The notes: a model not told the origin generated them from the letters alone. A stretch of DNA of 64,000 nt from Nitratireductor kimnyeongensis (GCF_019891395.1 NZ_CP078143.1:1216001-1280000), one strand, 5' to 3'; shown: positions 28,594 through 38,890, numbered from the stretch's first letter. Translations and numbers: made by a program.

Positions 28594-29733
28594 ATGCCGA
28601 AGATTAGGTTGCACAAACTTGCCGCGATTGCCGTGCTTGTCGCGACAGCCGCATGGATCGCCACGGGGGAGTTTTCCTCTGTCGGTAGCGCCAGCGAAGA
28701 ACCACAGACTGTGGCGCAACGACCTGAAAACAAGCCGACTGAGGCGCAGACGGTGACGGTGGCCACGCCGCCACGTATCGATCATTCAAGAACAATCCGC
28801 GTTTCGGGCAAGACCGCTGCTGACAAGCGTTCGGCGCTGGCTCTACGCGCCGGCGGTGTTGTCTCTGAGCTACCGGTTTCCAAAGGCGACAGAGTAAAGG
28901 CAGGCGACCTGATCCTGAGTCTTGAGACCGAAGGAAAGGAAGCGGCGGTGGAGACCGCGCGTCAGGTTTTGGCCCAGAGGCAGGCCGAATCCGAGGCTGC
29001 CGACCGCCTTGCCAAGTCCGGCAATCTTGCCCGCCTGCAGTTGGACAGTGCTCGCTCGGCGCTCGCCACTGCCCGTTCCCAACTTGAAGCTGCTGAAGCC
29101 GACCTCGCACGCATTACCGTCCGCGCACCTTTCGAAGGCATTATCGACAAGGTCGATGTTGAGTTGGGTTCCTCTGCGATGCAGGGCCAGGAAGTTGCTA
29201 CGCTGATCAAGCTCGACCCGGTGATCGCCGTAGGCGAAGTCAGCGAACACGATCTTGGGTCTGTCGATGTCGGTGACAAGGCAGACGTTCGGTTGGTTAA
29301 CGGCACGAAAGTCAGCGGTGAAGTACGCTTCGTCAGCCGCGAGGCTTCCGAGCAGACCCGGACATTTCGCATCGAGGTAGCGGTCCCCAATCAGGACGGC
29401 AGCATTCCTGCTGGTATGACCGCGGAAATCAACATCCACGCTGAGCCGGTGGAAGCTGTTGCCTTGCCGCGCTCCGTGGTGACACTGAACGAGAATGGCG
29501 AGCTTGGCGTCCGCGCAGTCGATGATGGCAGCAAGGTGATTTTCTACCCCATCGACTTGGTCGACGACACTCCCAGAGCTCTCTTCCTTGCCGGCATACC
29601 GGCCAACGCTCAGGTGATCGTGGCCGGTCAGGATCTCGTGACCGAGGGCGATACGGTTAAGACGGAAATCGCCGATCAGAAGTTGATACGCGAACTTGCG
29701 GGCGTCCTCGCCTCCGAGATGACCACCCGTTGA
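28594..29733 (+). CDS. RND efflux periplasmic adaptor (HlyD/MFP family)
   Basis: A 379-residue membrane fusion protein that links an inner-membrane RND pump to an outer-membrane channel. It has an N-terminal hydrophobic segment (about 8-22), then the barrel-sandwich half LALRAGGVVSELPVSKGDRVKAGDLI, a helical hairpin rich in Ala/Glu/Arg (about 115-185), and the return strand ARITVRAPFEGIIDKVDVELG. The beta-barrel domain follows. Start at ATG 28594 (MPKIRLHKLAA) gives a normal signal anchor. The pump gene follows 121 bp later, and the TetR operator lies upstream. No outer-membrane channel gene is adjacent, so a TolC-like protein encoded elsewhere is needed. Confidence 0.9.
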   Translation: MPKIRLHKLAAIAVLVATAAWIATGEFSSVGSASEEPQTVAQRPENKPTEAQTVTVATPPRIDHSRTIRVSGKTAADKRSALALRAGGVVSELPVSKGDRVKAGDLILSLETEGKEAAVETARQVLAQRQAESEAADRLAKSGNLARLQLDSARSALATARSQLEAAEADLARITVRAPFEGIIDKVDVELGSSAMQGQEVATLIKLDPVIAVGEVSEHDLGSVDVGDKADVRLVNGTKVSGEVRFVSREASEQTRTFRIEVAVPNQDGSIPAGMTAEINIHAEPVEAVALPRSVVTLNENGELGVRAVDDGSKVIFYPIDLVDDTPRALFLAGIPANAQVIVAGQDLVTEGDTVKTEIADQKLIRELAGVLASEMTTR

Positions 29734-29854
29734 GATAGTCTGCTTTAGCGCAAAACAGCTCGCTCTCTCGAAGACTGCATACCATTGAAATAAAGCGCCT
29801 CCGGTATCAGGAGAAACACTGAAGCGCGCTGACGGCACAAGACAGGACCTGCCC

Positions 29855-32800
29855 GTGGACATCGTCCGTATAGCAATTCAGAATGCCAGGCTAACCTTAT
29901 CCATCCTGCTCTTCTTCGTGATCGCCGGATCACTCGCCTATATCAGCATCCCAAAGGAAGCTGAGCCGGATGTACCGATCCCGATCATCTATGTGAGCCT
30001 GACCTACCAAGGCATCTCACCGGAGGATTCGGAGCGGCTCTTGCTGCGCCCGATCGAGACCCGGCTCAAAAGCCTGGAAGGCGTCAAGGAGATGCGATCC
30101 TCCGCCTATCAGGGCGGTGGTTTCGTTCTTGTCGAATTCCAGGCGGGCTATGACTTCTCCAATGCCATTGAGGATGTGCGCGCCAAGGTGGCCGACGCAC
30201 GGCGCGAACTGCCACAGGGTGCGGACGAGCCCTCCGTGCATGAAGTCAACATTTCCGAATTTCCGATTCTTGTCGTAACGCTTGCCGGCAATGTGCCCGA
30301 GCGCGTTCTTTCCACTGCGGCGCGAGAGCTGCGAGACCGGATTGAAGAAATTCCCGGCGTGCTCGAAGGCACGTTGCAAGGCTCGCGCGACGAACTGGTC
30401 GAAATTCTCATCGACTCGATGAAGCTCTCCTCCTACGGGTTGCAGCTCGACCAGATGATCAATGGCGTCAACGCCTCGAACAGTCTGGTTGCAGCCGGTT
30501 CGCTGGAAGGCGAGGCCGGACGATATGCAGTCAAGGTGCCGTCGCTGATCGAGACTGTGGAAGATGTGGCCAATCTGCCGATCGTCTCCAGCCCAAGTGC
30601 CGTGGTGCGCGCGCGTGATCTGGCGGAGATCCGCTCTACGTTCAAGGATGCTGAGACCATCACCCGCCTGAACGGCAGGAACGCAATCGCCATCGAGGTC
30701 AAGAAGCGGGTAGGCGCGAATCTTGTCGACACGGTTGATGCAGTGAAGGTTGCGGCAAGCGAATTCGAGAAGGTTACTGATGGCAACATCACTGTGTCTT
30801 ACAGTCAGGACAAATCGGTGATGATCCGCGATATGCTCAACGACCTGCAGAACCATGTCCTGATCGCGGTGATACTGGTTTTCATCGTTGTCCTCTACAC
30901 CCTCTCCGGACGCGCTTCCTTGCTGATCGGCCTCGCCGTTCCCGCGTCCTTTTTGATGGGCATCTATGCTCTTTCGCTCGGTGGCTTCACCGTCAACATG
31001 GTGGTTCTGTTCAGCCTCATCCTGGCCGTCGGCATGTTGGTTGATGACGCCATCATCGTAACGGAGTTCGCCGAACGGCGCATGACCGAGGGGATGGACA
31101 AGGCGCAGGCCTTCGAACTGGCAGCCAAACGCATGGCCGGCCCTGTTATTGCCGCAACCATGACCCGCATCGCGGCCTTCTCGCCCCTGCTTTTCTGGCC
31201 GGGCATTGTCGGCGAATTTATGAAATACCTGCCGATCACGCTGATCGTGACGCTCAGTGCGTCGATGATCTATGCGCTGATATTCACCCCCACGCTCGGC
31301 GCGATCTTCGCCAAGGCCCACGTGGAGGAAGAGCAGAAGCCGGACGGGTGGTATATGGGGCTTGTGAAGCAGGCTGTCCGCTTTCCCAAAACCGTTCTTC
31401 TGCTCACGGTCGGCCTTCTCGGCGGCATCATCTACTCCTACTCTCAATACGGCGCCGGCGTTGAATTCTTCCCCAATGTGGAGCCGGAATACGGCCTCAT
31501 GTATGTGCATGCCCGTGGCAATCTCTCGCTCGAAGAGATGGACCGGCTGACAAAGCCAGCCGAGGAAAAGCTGCTCAACTGGCCAGGCATTGAATCCGTC
31601 TACACACGCGTCGGCAAGACGCGTGGCGGCGGGCAGGATATCGATGAAGATGTCATCGGCGTCATCCAATACGAGTTTATCGACTGGCGGGAGCGCGAGC
31701 CCGCAAGCAAGATCCTTGATGATTTGCGGCGGGAGCTTGCCGGCACCCCTGGTGTCGAAATCGAGGTTCGCGTACCCGAAGGCGGTCCCCCGACTGGCCA
31801 GCCGATTCAGGTTCGCCTTTCAGCCGCGGATCCGACAAACCTGAACACCCAGGCGGCGGAGGTCGCGAGGGCGATTGGCAACGTGCCGGGCGTGATCGAC
31901 ATCGCTGACGGCCTCCCGCCACCCGGCATCGACTGGGCGATCAAGGTGGATCGCGCAAAGGCCGCACAATACGGAATCAGCCCGGTGTCTGTCGGCACGG
32001 TGGTCCAGCTTGTGACCAACGGGTTGAAGCTGTCAGAATATCGCCCTGCCGGTGTCGACGATGCCGTCGATATCCGCCTCCGTCTTCCGGAAGACCGGCG
32101 CACCCTTTCTGCCCTCGATCAACTACGGGTGCAGACATCACAGGGTCCGGTCCCAATCTCCAACTTCGTGTCACGCGAGCCAGAACGTTCGACAGGCATA
32201 TTGAACCGGATCGACGGACAGCGCACCATCGTCGTCACAGCCAATGTCGCCAGCGGCTATCAGGTCTCGGCCGTCCAGGCCGAAGTCACGCAGACGCTTG
32301 GCGACATGGACCTTGGCGCCACACGCTGGAAACTCGCCGGGTCGAATGAGGAAAGCGAGGAAGCGAGCGCCTTCCTGTCGAAAGCATTCGGTGCTGCAAT
32401 CTTTCTGATTTTCGTGGTGCTTCTTGCCCAGTTCAACAAGTTCACCAGCGTGTTCCTGGTATTGATGACCGTGGTGATGGCCACAATCGGCGTATTCCTC
32501 GGATTGCTCATAACCGGGCAGCCCTTCGGCATCGTCATGTCCGGCATTGGTGTCATTGCGCTTGCCGGCGTGGTGGTGAACAACAACATCGTTCTGATCG
32601 ACACCTATGACCGGTTGCGGCGCGAAGGCTGGAAAAAGCAGGAAGCCATCCTTCAGACCTGCCGCGAGCGCGCGCGCCCGGTGATGTTGACCGCCATTTC
32701 CGCCGTGCTTGGTGTGGCGCCAATCGCCTTTGGCCTCGGCCTGGAACTGTTTCATCAGGAAGTGACCATCGGAGCGCCTTCGACCCAATGGTGGATTTCG

Positions 32801-33016
32801 CTGTCGGGCGCCATTGTGTATGGCCTAACCTTTGCAACGGCTCTGACACTGATCGTCACGCCATCTGCGCTGATGGTGTTCACACGCGAAACCCTGCCGG
32901 CGGGTCAGAAGCGACGCGGTCTGTTTGCTCGACTGTTCCGGCGCGGTGAACAGAACAATGGATCCGTGAAGACATCCGACGTTCCGGAAGACCCCTTCCC
33001 CAACCCAGCCGAGTGA
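29855..33016 (+). CDS. RND family efflux pump, inner-membrane subunit
   Basis: A 1053-residue AcrB/MexB-like transporter with the duplicated layout of twelve membrane helices and two large periplasmic loops. The proton-relay Asp pair of TM4 is present in GMLVDDAIIVTEF near residue 392. TM10 has VVVNNNIVLIDTYD, and GPVIAATMTRIAAFSPLLFWPG follows TM5. The N-terminus (MDIVRIAIQNARLTLSI, PKEAEPDVPIPIIYV) resembles the HAE1/multidrug subgroup of alphaproteobacteria rather than metal pumps. GTG start at 29855 with AGGA seven bases upstream. Substrate is unknown; solvent, bile, flavonoid or antibiotic export are all possible. Confidence 0.93.
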   Translation: MDIVRIAIQNARLTLSILLFFVIAGSLAYISIPKEAEPDVPIPIIYVSLTYQGISPEDSERLLLRPIETRLKSLEGVKEMRSSAYQGGGFVLVEFQAGYDFSNAIEDVRAKVADARRELPQGADEPSVHEVNISEFPILVVTLAGNVPERVLSTAARELRDRIEEIPGVLEGTLQGSRDELVEILIDSMKLSSYGLQLDQMINGVNASNSLVAAGSLEGEAGRYAVKVPSLIETVEDVANLPIVSSPSAVVRARDLAEIRSTFKDAETITRLNGRNAIAIEVKKRVGANLVDTVDAVKVAASEFEKVTDGNITVSYSQDKSVMIRDMLNDLQNHVLIAVILVFIVVLYTLSGRASLLIGLAVPASFLMGIYALSLGGFTVNMVVLFSLILAVGMLVDDAIIVTEFAERRMTEGMDKAQAFELAAKRMAGPVIAATMTRIAAFSPLLFWPGIVGEFMKYLPITLIVTLSASMIYALIFTPTLGAIFAKAHVEEEQKPDGWYMGLVKQAVRFPKTVLLLTVGLLGGIIYSYSQYGAGVEFFPNVEPEYGLMYVHARGNLSLEEMDRLTKPAEEKLLNWPGIESVYTRVGKTRGGGQDIDEDVIGVIQYEFIDWREREPASKILDDLRRELAGTPGVEIEVRVPEGGPPTGQPIQVRLSAADPTNLNTQAAEVARAIGNVPGVIDIADGLPPPGIDWAIKVDRAKAAQYGISPVSVGTVVQLVTNGLKLSEYRPAGVDDAVDIRLRLPEDRRTLSALDQLRVQTSQGPVPISNFVSREPERSTGILNRIDGQRTIVVTANVASGYQVSAVQAEVTQTLGDMDLGATRWKLAGSNEESEEASAFLSKAFGAAIFLIFVVLLAQFNKFTSVFLVLMTVVMATIGVFLGLLITGQPFGIVMSGIGVIALAGVVVNNNIVLIDTYDRLRREGWKKQEAILQTCRERARPVMLTAISAVLGVAPIAFGLGLELFHQEVTIGAPSTQWWISLSGAIVYGLTFATALTLIVTPSALMVFTRETLPAGQKRRGLFARLFRRGEQNNGSVKTSDVPEDPFPNPAE

Positions 33017-33061
33017 CAGCCCAGCCATTTCAAGATCACCAGCTGTTTCAACATCAGGGGT

Positions 33062-33085
33062 CGGCACGCCTCAGACGGCGTGCCG
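33062..33085 (+). terminator. Intrinsic terminator after the RND pump gene
   Basis: A 9-bp perfect stem CGGCACGCC / GGCGTGCCG with loop TCAGAC, followed by a T-rich stretch (TTTGCTTTTT). It lies 45 bp past the pump stop and ends the adaptor-pump message. Confidence 0.75.
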
Positions 33086-33164
33086 GCTCCTTTGCTTTTT
33101 GAGGGAACCCGAGCGCACCTGACACGTTGAAATGCAAGGCTTTCAACACAGCGAGGAGAACGCG

Positions 33165-33323
33165 ATGTCGCTCGGCACAATCCTCATCATCATTCTGATT
33201 TTGATTCTACTTGGCGCCATCCCCGCTTGGCCGCATTCGCGCGGATGGGGATACGGGCCATCAGGCATCCTGGGGCTGATCCTTGTTATTGTCCTGATAT
33301 TGATGCTGATGGGCAACATTTAG
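33165..33323 (+). CDS. DUF3309 family small membrane protein
   Basis: A 52-residue protein, nearly all hydrophobic. One helix lies at about 4-20 (LGTILIIILILILLGAI) and a second at about 35-51. The central PAWPHSRGWGYGPSG loop is the family signature of DUF3309. The ATG at 33165 has a strong ribosome-binding site (GCGAGGAG), so the longer frame from 33132 is rejected. It has its own short transcription unit after the RND terminator. The function of the family is unknown; some members are stress-induced in rhizobia (recalled, not shown here). Confidence 0.85.
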   Translation: MSLGTILIIILILILLGAIPAWPHSRGWGYGPSGILGLILVIVLILMLMGNI

Positions 33324-33336
33324 CACCCGGTAAAGA

Positions 33337-34515
33337 TCAGGCTCCACCGGCGGGCTGCACGGCAATCGTGTCAGCGGACCTGACAAGATTGGCCAGCATC
33401 AGAACGCTGGCAAGCAGCAGGGAAAAAGCCAGGAAGATCGGCACGAATCCGGTGCGCTCCGCGATGAAGCCCACCAATGAGGGGGCAACAAGCATTCCGG
33501 AATAGCCGATGGTGGTGGCCACGCTCATGCCTGCCCCCGGTGAAAGTCCCGGTTGGTTGCCCGCAGCGGAAAAGACAATCGGTACCATGTTGGCAATCCC
33601 CATCCCGCTGAGGGCGAAGGCGATCGTTGCCAGCATGGGTGATGGTGCAAGCCCTGCACCAAGCATACCAATCGTCGCCACTATGCCTGAATAGCGTAAC
33701 GTGCGCACTGCACCGAAGCGATTGCGCAGCCGGTCGCCGGCAAAACGCATGATCGCCATGGAGCCGGAAAATGCGGTGAAGGCGAGGCTCGCCTCGGCGA
33801 TACCTGCGCCCATTTCCTGTCGCAGGTAGAGCGCGGCCCAATCGAGAATCGCGCCTTCCGGCAACATGCAGAAAAGCGCGACGAGACCTGTCACATACAC
33901 CATCGGATTGCGCGGCATTCCCTTATGCCCATGGCCATCCTCCCCGCCCACGGAGCGGGTTTCGACTATGAGGAATGGCAGCGTGATGACCACAAGTACG
34001 AAGGCAAATGCCACCACCATTCCGGCATGTGCCATATAGCCATAACGCTCGATCAACAGGCCGCCGGCCCCGGCACCGACAAACCCGCCCAGACTCCAAA
34101 ACCCATGTGAGGAAGACATCACCGCACGCCCAAGCGAACGCTCCACGGCCACAGCGTTGGCATTCATGGAGATGTCCATGGCACCCAAGAATGCGCCAAA
34201 AAAGATAAGTGCAGCAACCATCTGCCAGATCATCGTTGCTCCAACGAGACCGCCAAAGGACAACGCGCACACAACAGCGGCGATGCGCAGGACAATGCGG
34301 GAGCCAAACCGGCCAATCAGATAGCCGCAGAGCGGCATAACCGCCACAGCACCACAGCCGAAAACGAGAATGAGCAAACCGAGTGCTGATTCACTCAGCT
34401 CAAATCTTGAGACGACAACCGGGATCTGCGGTGCCCAGCTACCAACCATGAAACCATTGACGAAGAAGCAGGCCGCTACGGCCCAGCGCCCGATGGACGC
34501 ATTGCGGGAAGACAT
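33337..34515 (-). CDS. MFS transporter
   Basis: A 392-residue major facilitator with twelve predicted helices. The first half has FGCGAVAVMPLCGYLIGRFGSR, a version of the MFS loop 2-3 motif, and the central loop (about 200-215) carries GGEDGHGHKG, a His/Gly-rich stretch. RFAGDRLRNRFG is the corresponding loop 8-9 motif. The closest general type is the fucose/YbjJ-like group of sugar or drug transporters, but the substrate is not recognisable. ATG 34515 is chosen because the first helix starts soon after; the frame is open to 34569. It converges on the DUF3309 gene. Confidence 0.82.
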   Translation of the reverse strand: MSSRNASIGRWAVAACFFVNGFMVGSWAPQIPVVVSRFELSESALGLLILVFGCGAVAVMPLCGYLIGRFGSRIVLRIAAVVCALSFGGLVGATMIWQMVAALIFFGAFLGAMDISMNANAVAVERSLGRAVMSSSHGFWSLGGFVGAGAGGLLIERYGYMAHAGMVVAFAFVLVVITLPFLIVETRSVGGEDGHGHKGMPRNPMVYVTGLVALFCMLPEGAILDWAALYLRQEMGAGIAEASLAFTAFSGSMAIMRFAGDRLRNRFGAVRTLRYSGIVATIGMLGAGLAPSPMLATIAFALSGMGIANMVPIVFSAAGNQPGLSPGAGMSVATTIGYSGMLVAPSLVGFIAERTGFVPIFLAFSLLLASVLMLANLVRSADTIAVQPAGGA

Positions 34516-34605
34516 GACAGGCTCCACAAGAAGACGGCGCGAGCTGGGAAACCCCGGCCCGCGCCGCATCTAAATCGGTTTAATCGTGCTCGTCAATCCA
34601 TGGCA

Positions 34606-37600
34606 TCAGTCGCCATTTTCGAACACGATGAGGAGATCCTTGGCATCGATCTGATCGCCCGCGCCCACGAGAACTTCGGCGATCGTACCGTCGCGCTCCG
34701 CATGAAGCGCGGTTTCCATCTTCATCGCCTCGATGGACAGAAGCACATCGCCAGACTGGACGGTCTGCCCCGGCTTGACGGCGAGCGTTGAGACGACCCC
34801 AGGCATCGGCGCACCCACATGTGCCTCGTTTCCGGCCTCCGCCTTGCGACGCGCGGCCGATGCCGAGGCACCATGCACCCGATCAGGAACCTTGACGCGG
34901 CGTGGCTGGCCATTGAGTTCGAAGAAGACCGTGACCATTCCCTTTTCGTCAACGTCGCCAACGGCAAGGCAGCGAATGACGAGCGTCTTGCCGCGCTCGA
35001 TCTCGACGAAAATCTCATCCTCCGGCTCCATGCCGTAGAAATAGACGGGCGTCGGCAACACACTGACTGGACCGTAGCTTTCCGATGCGGCGGCGAAGTC
35101 GGTAAAGACTTTCGGATACATCAACCAGGACGAAAACTCGTACTCGCTGACCTTGCGGCCAAGCTTCTCTTCAAGCGCCTTGCGGTCCGCATCGAGATCG
35201 GCAGGTTCAAGCAATGAGCCGGGGCGCACGTTGATCGGCTTGTCCCCTTTCAGAACCTTCTTCTGCAGCGCAACCGGCCAACCTGCCGGAGGCTGACCAA
35301 GGTCTCCATGCAACATGGAAACGACCGAATCCGGGAAGGCGATATCCTTTTCCGGGTTCTCGACATCCGCCACGGTCAGATCCTGCGAGACCATCATCAG
35401 CGCCATATCGCCGACCACCTTGGAGGATGGCGTGACCTTGACGATGTCGCCGAACATCATGTTGACGTCATGATAGGCACGGGCCACCTCATGCCAGCGG
35501 GTCTCAAGCCCAAGCGAGCGGGCCTGCTCCTTCAGATTGGTGAACTGGCCGCCAGGCATTTCATGCAGGTAGACTTCGGATGCCGGCCCCTTCAGGTCGC
35601 TTTCGAAGGCGGCATACTGATTGCGCACGGCCTCCCAATAGAAGGAGATGCGGCGCACCCACTCCCGGTCGAGCCCAGTGTCGCGAGGGTCGCCCTTCAG
35701 GGCTTCGACGATGGAGCCGAGACAGGGCTGCGATGTGTTGCCGGAGAGCGCATCCATTGCCGCGTCGACGGCGTCGACCCCGCTTTCCACCGCTGCGAGC
35801 ACCGTGGCTGCGGAAATGCCGGAAGTGTCATGCGTGTGGAAATGCAACGGCAGATCCGTCGCCTCACGCAGCGCCTTGAACAATGCGCGCGCCGCGCCGG
35901 GCTTCAAAAGACCTGCCATGTCCTTGATGGCGATGATGTTGGTACCCGCCGCCTCAAGCTCGCCGGCAAGGCCGACATAGTATTTCAAGTCGTACTTTGA
36001 ACGATCCGGATCGAGAAGGTCGCCCGTGTAGCAGATGGTCGCCTCACAAAGCTTGCCTTCCGAACGCACGGCGTCCATCGCCACGCGCATGTTTTCAACC
36101 CAATTGAGGCAGTCGAAGACGCGGAAGAGATCGATGCCGCCCGCAGCCGCCTGCTTGACGAAATGCTGCACGACATTGTCGGGATAATTGGTGTAGCCCA
36201 CACCATTGGCACCACGCAGCAGCATCTGTAGAAGCAGGTTCGGCGCGCCCTCGCGAATGCGCGAAAGTCGCTCCCACGGATCTTCCGTCAGGAAGCGCAT
36301 GGCGACATCGAAGGTCGCTCCACCCCAGCACTCCAGCGACAGAAGCTCGGGCAACGCGCGGGCGTAAACGCCGGCAATGCGCGCCATATCGAATGTGCGC
36401 ATGCGTGTCGCGAGCAGCGACTGGTGCGCGTCGCGCATGGTGGTGTCGGTGACCAGCACACGCTCCTGATCGCGCATCCATTTGGAGAAGCCCTCGGCCC
36501 CGAGCTTGTCGAACGTCTGCTTGCTTCCATCCGGCACCGGCATGTCGACATAGGGAACATGCGGCGCCGCAGCCTCGGCATTGGGCAAAGCGCGGCCGCG
36601 TGCTTCCGGGTGACCATTGACGGTAACGTCCGCCAGATAGTTGAGAAGCTTCGTCGCGCGGTCGCGCCGCTTGACCTGGCTGAAGAGTTCCGGCGTCTCA
36701 TCAATGAAGCGGGTCGTATAGGAGGCGTTGCGGAAATTCGGATGGCTGATGATCGCTTCAAGGAATGTCAGGTTGGTCGCCACACCGCGAATGCGGAACT
36801 CGCGCAGGGCGCGATCCATGCGGGCGATCGCCTCTTCAGGCGTCGGCGCCCATGCGGTGACTTTCTCCAGCAGCGGATCGTAAAACCGGGTAATGACCGC
36901 ACCTGAATAGGCCGTGCCGCCGTCCAGACGGATGCCGAAACCGGTGGCGCCCCGGTAGGCGGTGATGCGGCCGTAATCGGGGATGAAGTTCTGCTCGGGA
37001 TCCTCGGTCGTGATACGGCACTGGAGCGCGTCACCATTCAAACGGATGTCGGCCTGTGCCGGCACGCCTGAGGCTGCGTCGCCGATCTTCGCCCCTTCGA
37101 GAATGTGAATCTGCGCCTTGACGATATCGACGCCGGTCACCTCCTCGGTGACCGTGTGCTCCACCTGGATACGTGGATTGACCTCGATGAAGTAAAAAGC
37201 GCCCGTGTCGGCATCCATAAGGAATTCGACCGTGCCTGCACCAATATAGTTTGTCGCTTCGGCGATCTTCAGCGCGTAACCGCAAAGTTCGGCACGCTTC
37301 TCATCGTTGAGATAGGGAGCAGGTGCACGCTCCACGACCTTCTGATTGCGGCGCTGGATGGAGCAATCCCGCTCAAACAGATGGACGGCATTGCCATGCG
37401 TGTCGCCCAACACCTGCACTTCCACATGGCGCGCACGCTCGACCAGCTTTTCAAGATAGACTTCGTCCTTACCGAAGGCGGCCTTGGCCTCGCGTTTGGC
37501 CTCAACAACCTCGTGCTCCAGATCCTCGCGGCCGCGGATAACGCGCATGCCGCGTCCGCCACCGCCCCAGGAGGCCTTGAGCATGACCGGGAAACCGACC

Positions 37601-38073
37601 TCCTCAGCCATCTCGGCAACCTTGCTCATGTCATCAGGCAGTGGCTCCGTGGCCGGAACAACGGGGACGCCGACTTCGATGGCAAGGTTGCGCGCCGCAA
37701 CCTTGTTGCCAAGGCGACGCATGGTCTCGGGTTTTGGGCCGATGAAGATAATGTCGTTCTGCGCACAGGCTTCGGCGAACTCCGGGCTCTCGGACAGGAG
37801 GCCATAGCCCGGATGAATGGCATCGGCCCCTGACAGTTTGGCGACACGGATGACCTCGTCAATCGACAGATAGCTTTCAATGGGACCAAGATCGCGCTCG
37901 AGATGCGGTCCGCGCCCCACCTGATAGGATTCATCCGCTTTGAACCGGTGCAGCGAATATTTGTCCTCCTCGGCCCAGATGGCTACCGTTCGGATGTCGA
38001 GTTCATTGGCTGCGCGGAAAACGCGGATGGCGATTTCGGAACGGTTTGCGACGAGGATCTTCTTAATCTGCAC
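34606..38073 (-). CDS. pyc: Pyruvate carboxylase
   Basis: A 1155-residue biotin enzyme that carboxylates pyruvate to oxaloacetate and so refills the TCA cycle. Domains in order: biotin carboxylase with ATP-grasp (KILVANRSEIAIRVFRA at the N-terminus, SWGGGGRGMRV glycine loop, EVNPRIQVEHTVTEEVTG), carboxyltransferase (VTDTTMRDAHQSLLATR, LECWGGATFDVAMRF, LHFHTHDTSG), PYC/OADA conserved domain, and the biotinyl domain with the target Lys in IEAMKMETAL near 1118. The GTG at 38073 follows CGGAG and gives the standard start VQIKKILVANRSE; the frame is open 22 codons more. It is a single-gene unit. Confidence 0.96.
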   Translation of the reverse strand: MQIKKILVANRSEIAIRVFRAANELDIRTVAIWAEEDKYSLHRFKADESYQVGRGPHLERDLGPIESYLSIDEVIRVAKLSGADAIHPGYGLLSESPEFAEACAQNDIIFIGPKPETMRRLGNKVAARNLAIEVGVPVVPATEPLPDDMSKVAEMAEEVGFPVMLKASWGGGGRGMRVIRGREDLEHEVVEAKREAKAAFGKDEVYLEKLVERARHVEVQVLGDTHGNAVHLFERDCSIQRRNQKVVERAPAPYLNDEKRAELCGYALKIAEATNYIGAGTVEFLMDADTGAFYFIEVNPRIQVEHTVTEEVTGVDIVKAQIHILEGAKIGDAASGVPAQADIRLNGDALQCRITTEDPEQNFIPDYGRITAYRGATGFGIRLDGGTAYSGAVITRFYDPLLEKVTAWAPTPEEAIARMDRALREFRIRGVATNLTFLEAIISHPNFRNASYTTRFIDETPELFSQVKRRDRATKLLNYLADVTVNGHPEARGRALPNAEAAAPHVPYVDMPVPDGSKQTFDKLGAEGFSKWMRDQERVLVTDTTMRDAHQSLLATRMRTFDMARIAGVYARALPELLSLECWGGATFDVAMRFLTEDPWERLSRIREGAPNLLLQMLLRGANGVGYTNYPDNVVQHFVKQAAAGGIDLFRVFDCLNWVENMRVAMDAVRSEGKLCEATICYTGDLLDPDRSKYDLKYYVGLAGELEAAGTNIIAIKDMAGLLKPGAARALFKALREATDLPLHFHTHDTSGISAATVLAAVESGVDAVDAAMDALSGNTSQPCLGSIVEALKGDPRDTGLDREWVRRISFYWEAVRNQYAAFESDLKGPASEVYLHEMPGGQFTNLKEQARSLGLETRWHEVARAYHDVNMMFGDIVKVTPSSKVVGDMALMMVSQDLTVADVENPEKDIAFPDSVVSMLHGDLGQPPAGWPVALQKKVLKGDKPINVRPGSLLEPADLDADRKALEEKLGRKVSEYEFSSWLMYPKVFTDFAAASESYGPVSVLPTPVYFYGMEPEDEIFVEIERGKTLVIRCLAVGDVDEKGMVTVFFELNGQPRRVKVPDRVHGASASAARRKAEAGNEAHVGAPMPGVVSTLAVKPGQTVQSGDVLLSIEAMKMETALHAERDGTIAEVLVGAGDQIDAKDLLIVFENGD

Positions 38074-38156
38074 TGGCAAAAACTCCGGGAAAGAAGGTTT
38101 GTCTGGGATTGCCCGGCGCGAAAATCCCCTCCGCGCCAAAACGACGCGGTATGATT

Positions 38157-38670
38157 AGCGTGGACTATGCTGCGGTGCAAACTTTCTTGAAGCGAGGGAA
38201 GACTCCCGAGTTGGGAAACAGCAGCGTTCAGCTCTGCCCGTTCCCGCCCTTCTTGCTCCGGTTCCATGGACGGCTCCACCCTCTTGATCCCGGCCGAGCA
38301 GAGAGACGGGGCGTTTGACGTCGCGGTGCAATCGGCAGGCTCCATCGTTGCCGCGCGGGGGGAGCCGCCGGGGTTTGCCATCAGTTCGGGAAACGGGGCG
38401 CGTTTTTCGTGCCTCTCTGTTGGGAATTGAAGTGGCGCGAAAAGCGCGCCCCGCCGGCCGCTGTCCCGACTGCCGACCGGTCACTCGGGCGATCTGCGCC
38501 CTAGCGGCTTTTCCGCAACCGACATGATGCCGGCCGCCGGCCTTTTGCGGGCCCTCACAGGCCTCGGGTCACCGAACCCGAGGGGGAGGCTGCCGTCGCC
38601 CCTCCTGATCCCCGGCTCCGGACCCGGTTCCCGACAGGGGCGATGGGGAAGTCTAGCGGCGGTTTTGGGG
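38157..38670. other. Intergenic region between pyc and repeat element
   Basis: About 510 bp with no supported gene. It is very GC-rich with several short palindromes, for example CTCGGGT / ACCCGAG around 38567-38583. Open frames here have no ribosome-binding site and low-complexity Arg/Pro/Gly content. I see no clear promoter, though the pyc promoter must lie here. Confidence 0.45.
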
Positions 38671-38890
38671 GTGGGGAGAAATGAGCGAATAGGGATCAGC
38701 GAACAGCGAGCAGGGATCGCGCTTCAACTGCGTCATCGTCCCATGGCTTGACCATGGGATCCATGCCGTGGCGCTGGTGACGGGGTACGGCCGAGAAAAA
38801 TCGCGTTTCGCCTTGAAGGGCTCCGGTTTATCCCCGGCACTACGGCATGGATCCCCGGGTCAAGCCCGAAGATGACGAAGAGAGCGGCGT
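38671..38890. repeat. Dispersed intergenic palindromic repeat, copy A
   Basis: A 220-bp element matching 61303-61520 along nearly its whole length in the same orientation. Inside it, two 36-bp arms form an inverted repeat: GGCTTGACCATGGGATCCAT near 38743 faces ACGGCATGGATCCCCGGGTC near 38843. The words GACGAGG/ATGACGA, GGCTTGACC and ATCCATGCCGT are shared with palindromic repeats common between genes in rhizobia (recalled). The middle has the conserved stretch CGCCTTGAAGGGCTCCGGTT. It is probably a non-autonomous repeat family. Confidence 0.85.

Noticed and set aside
30017..31669. 550-codon leftward frame
   Set aside because: Exactly antisense to the RND pump gene, His/Asp-rich shadow translation typical of high-GC reverse frames, no family match.
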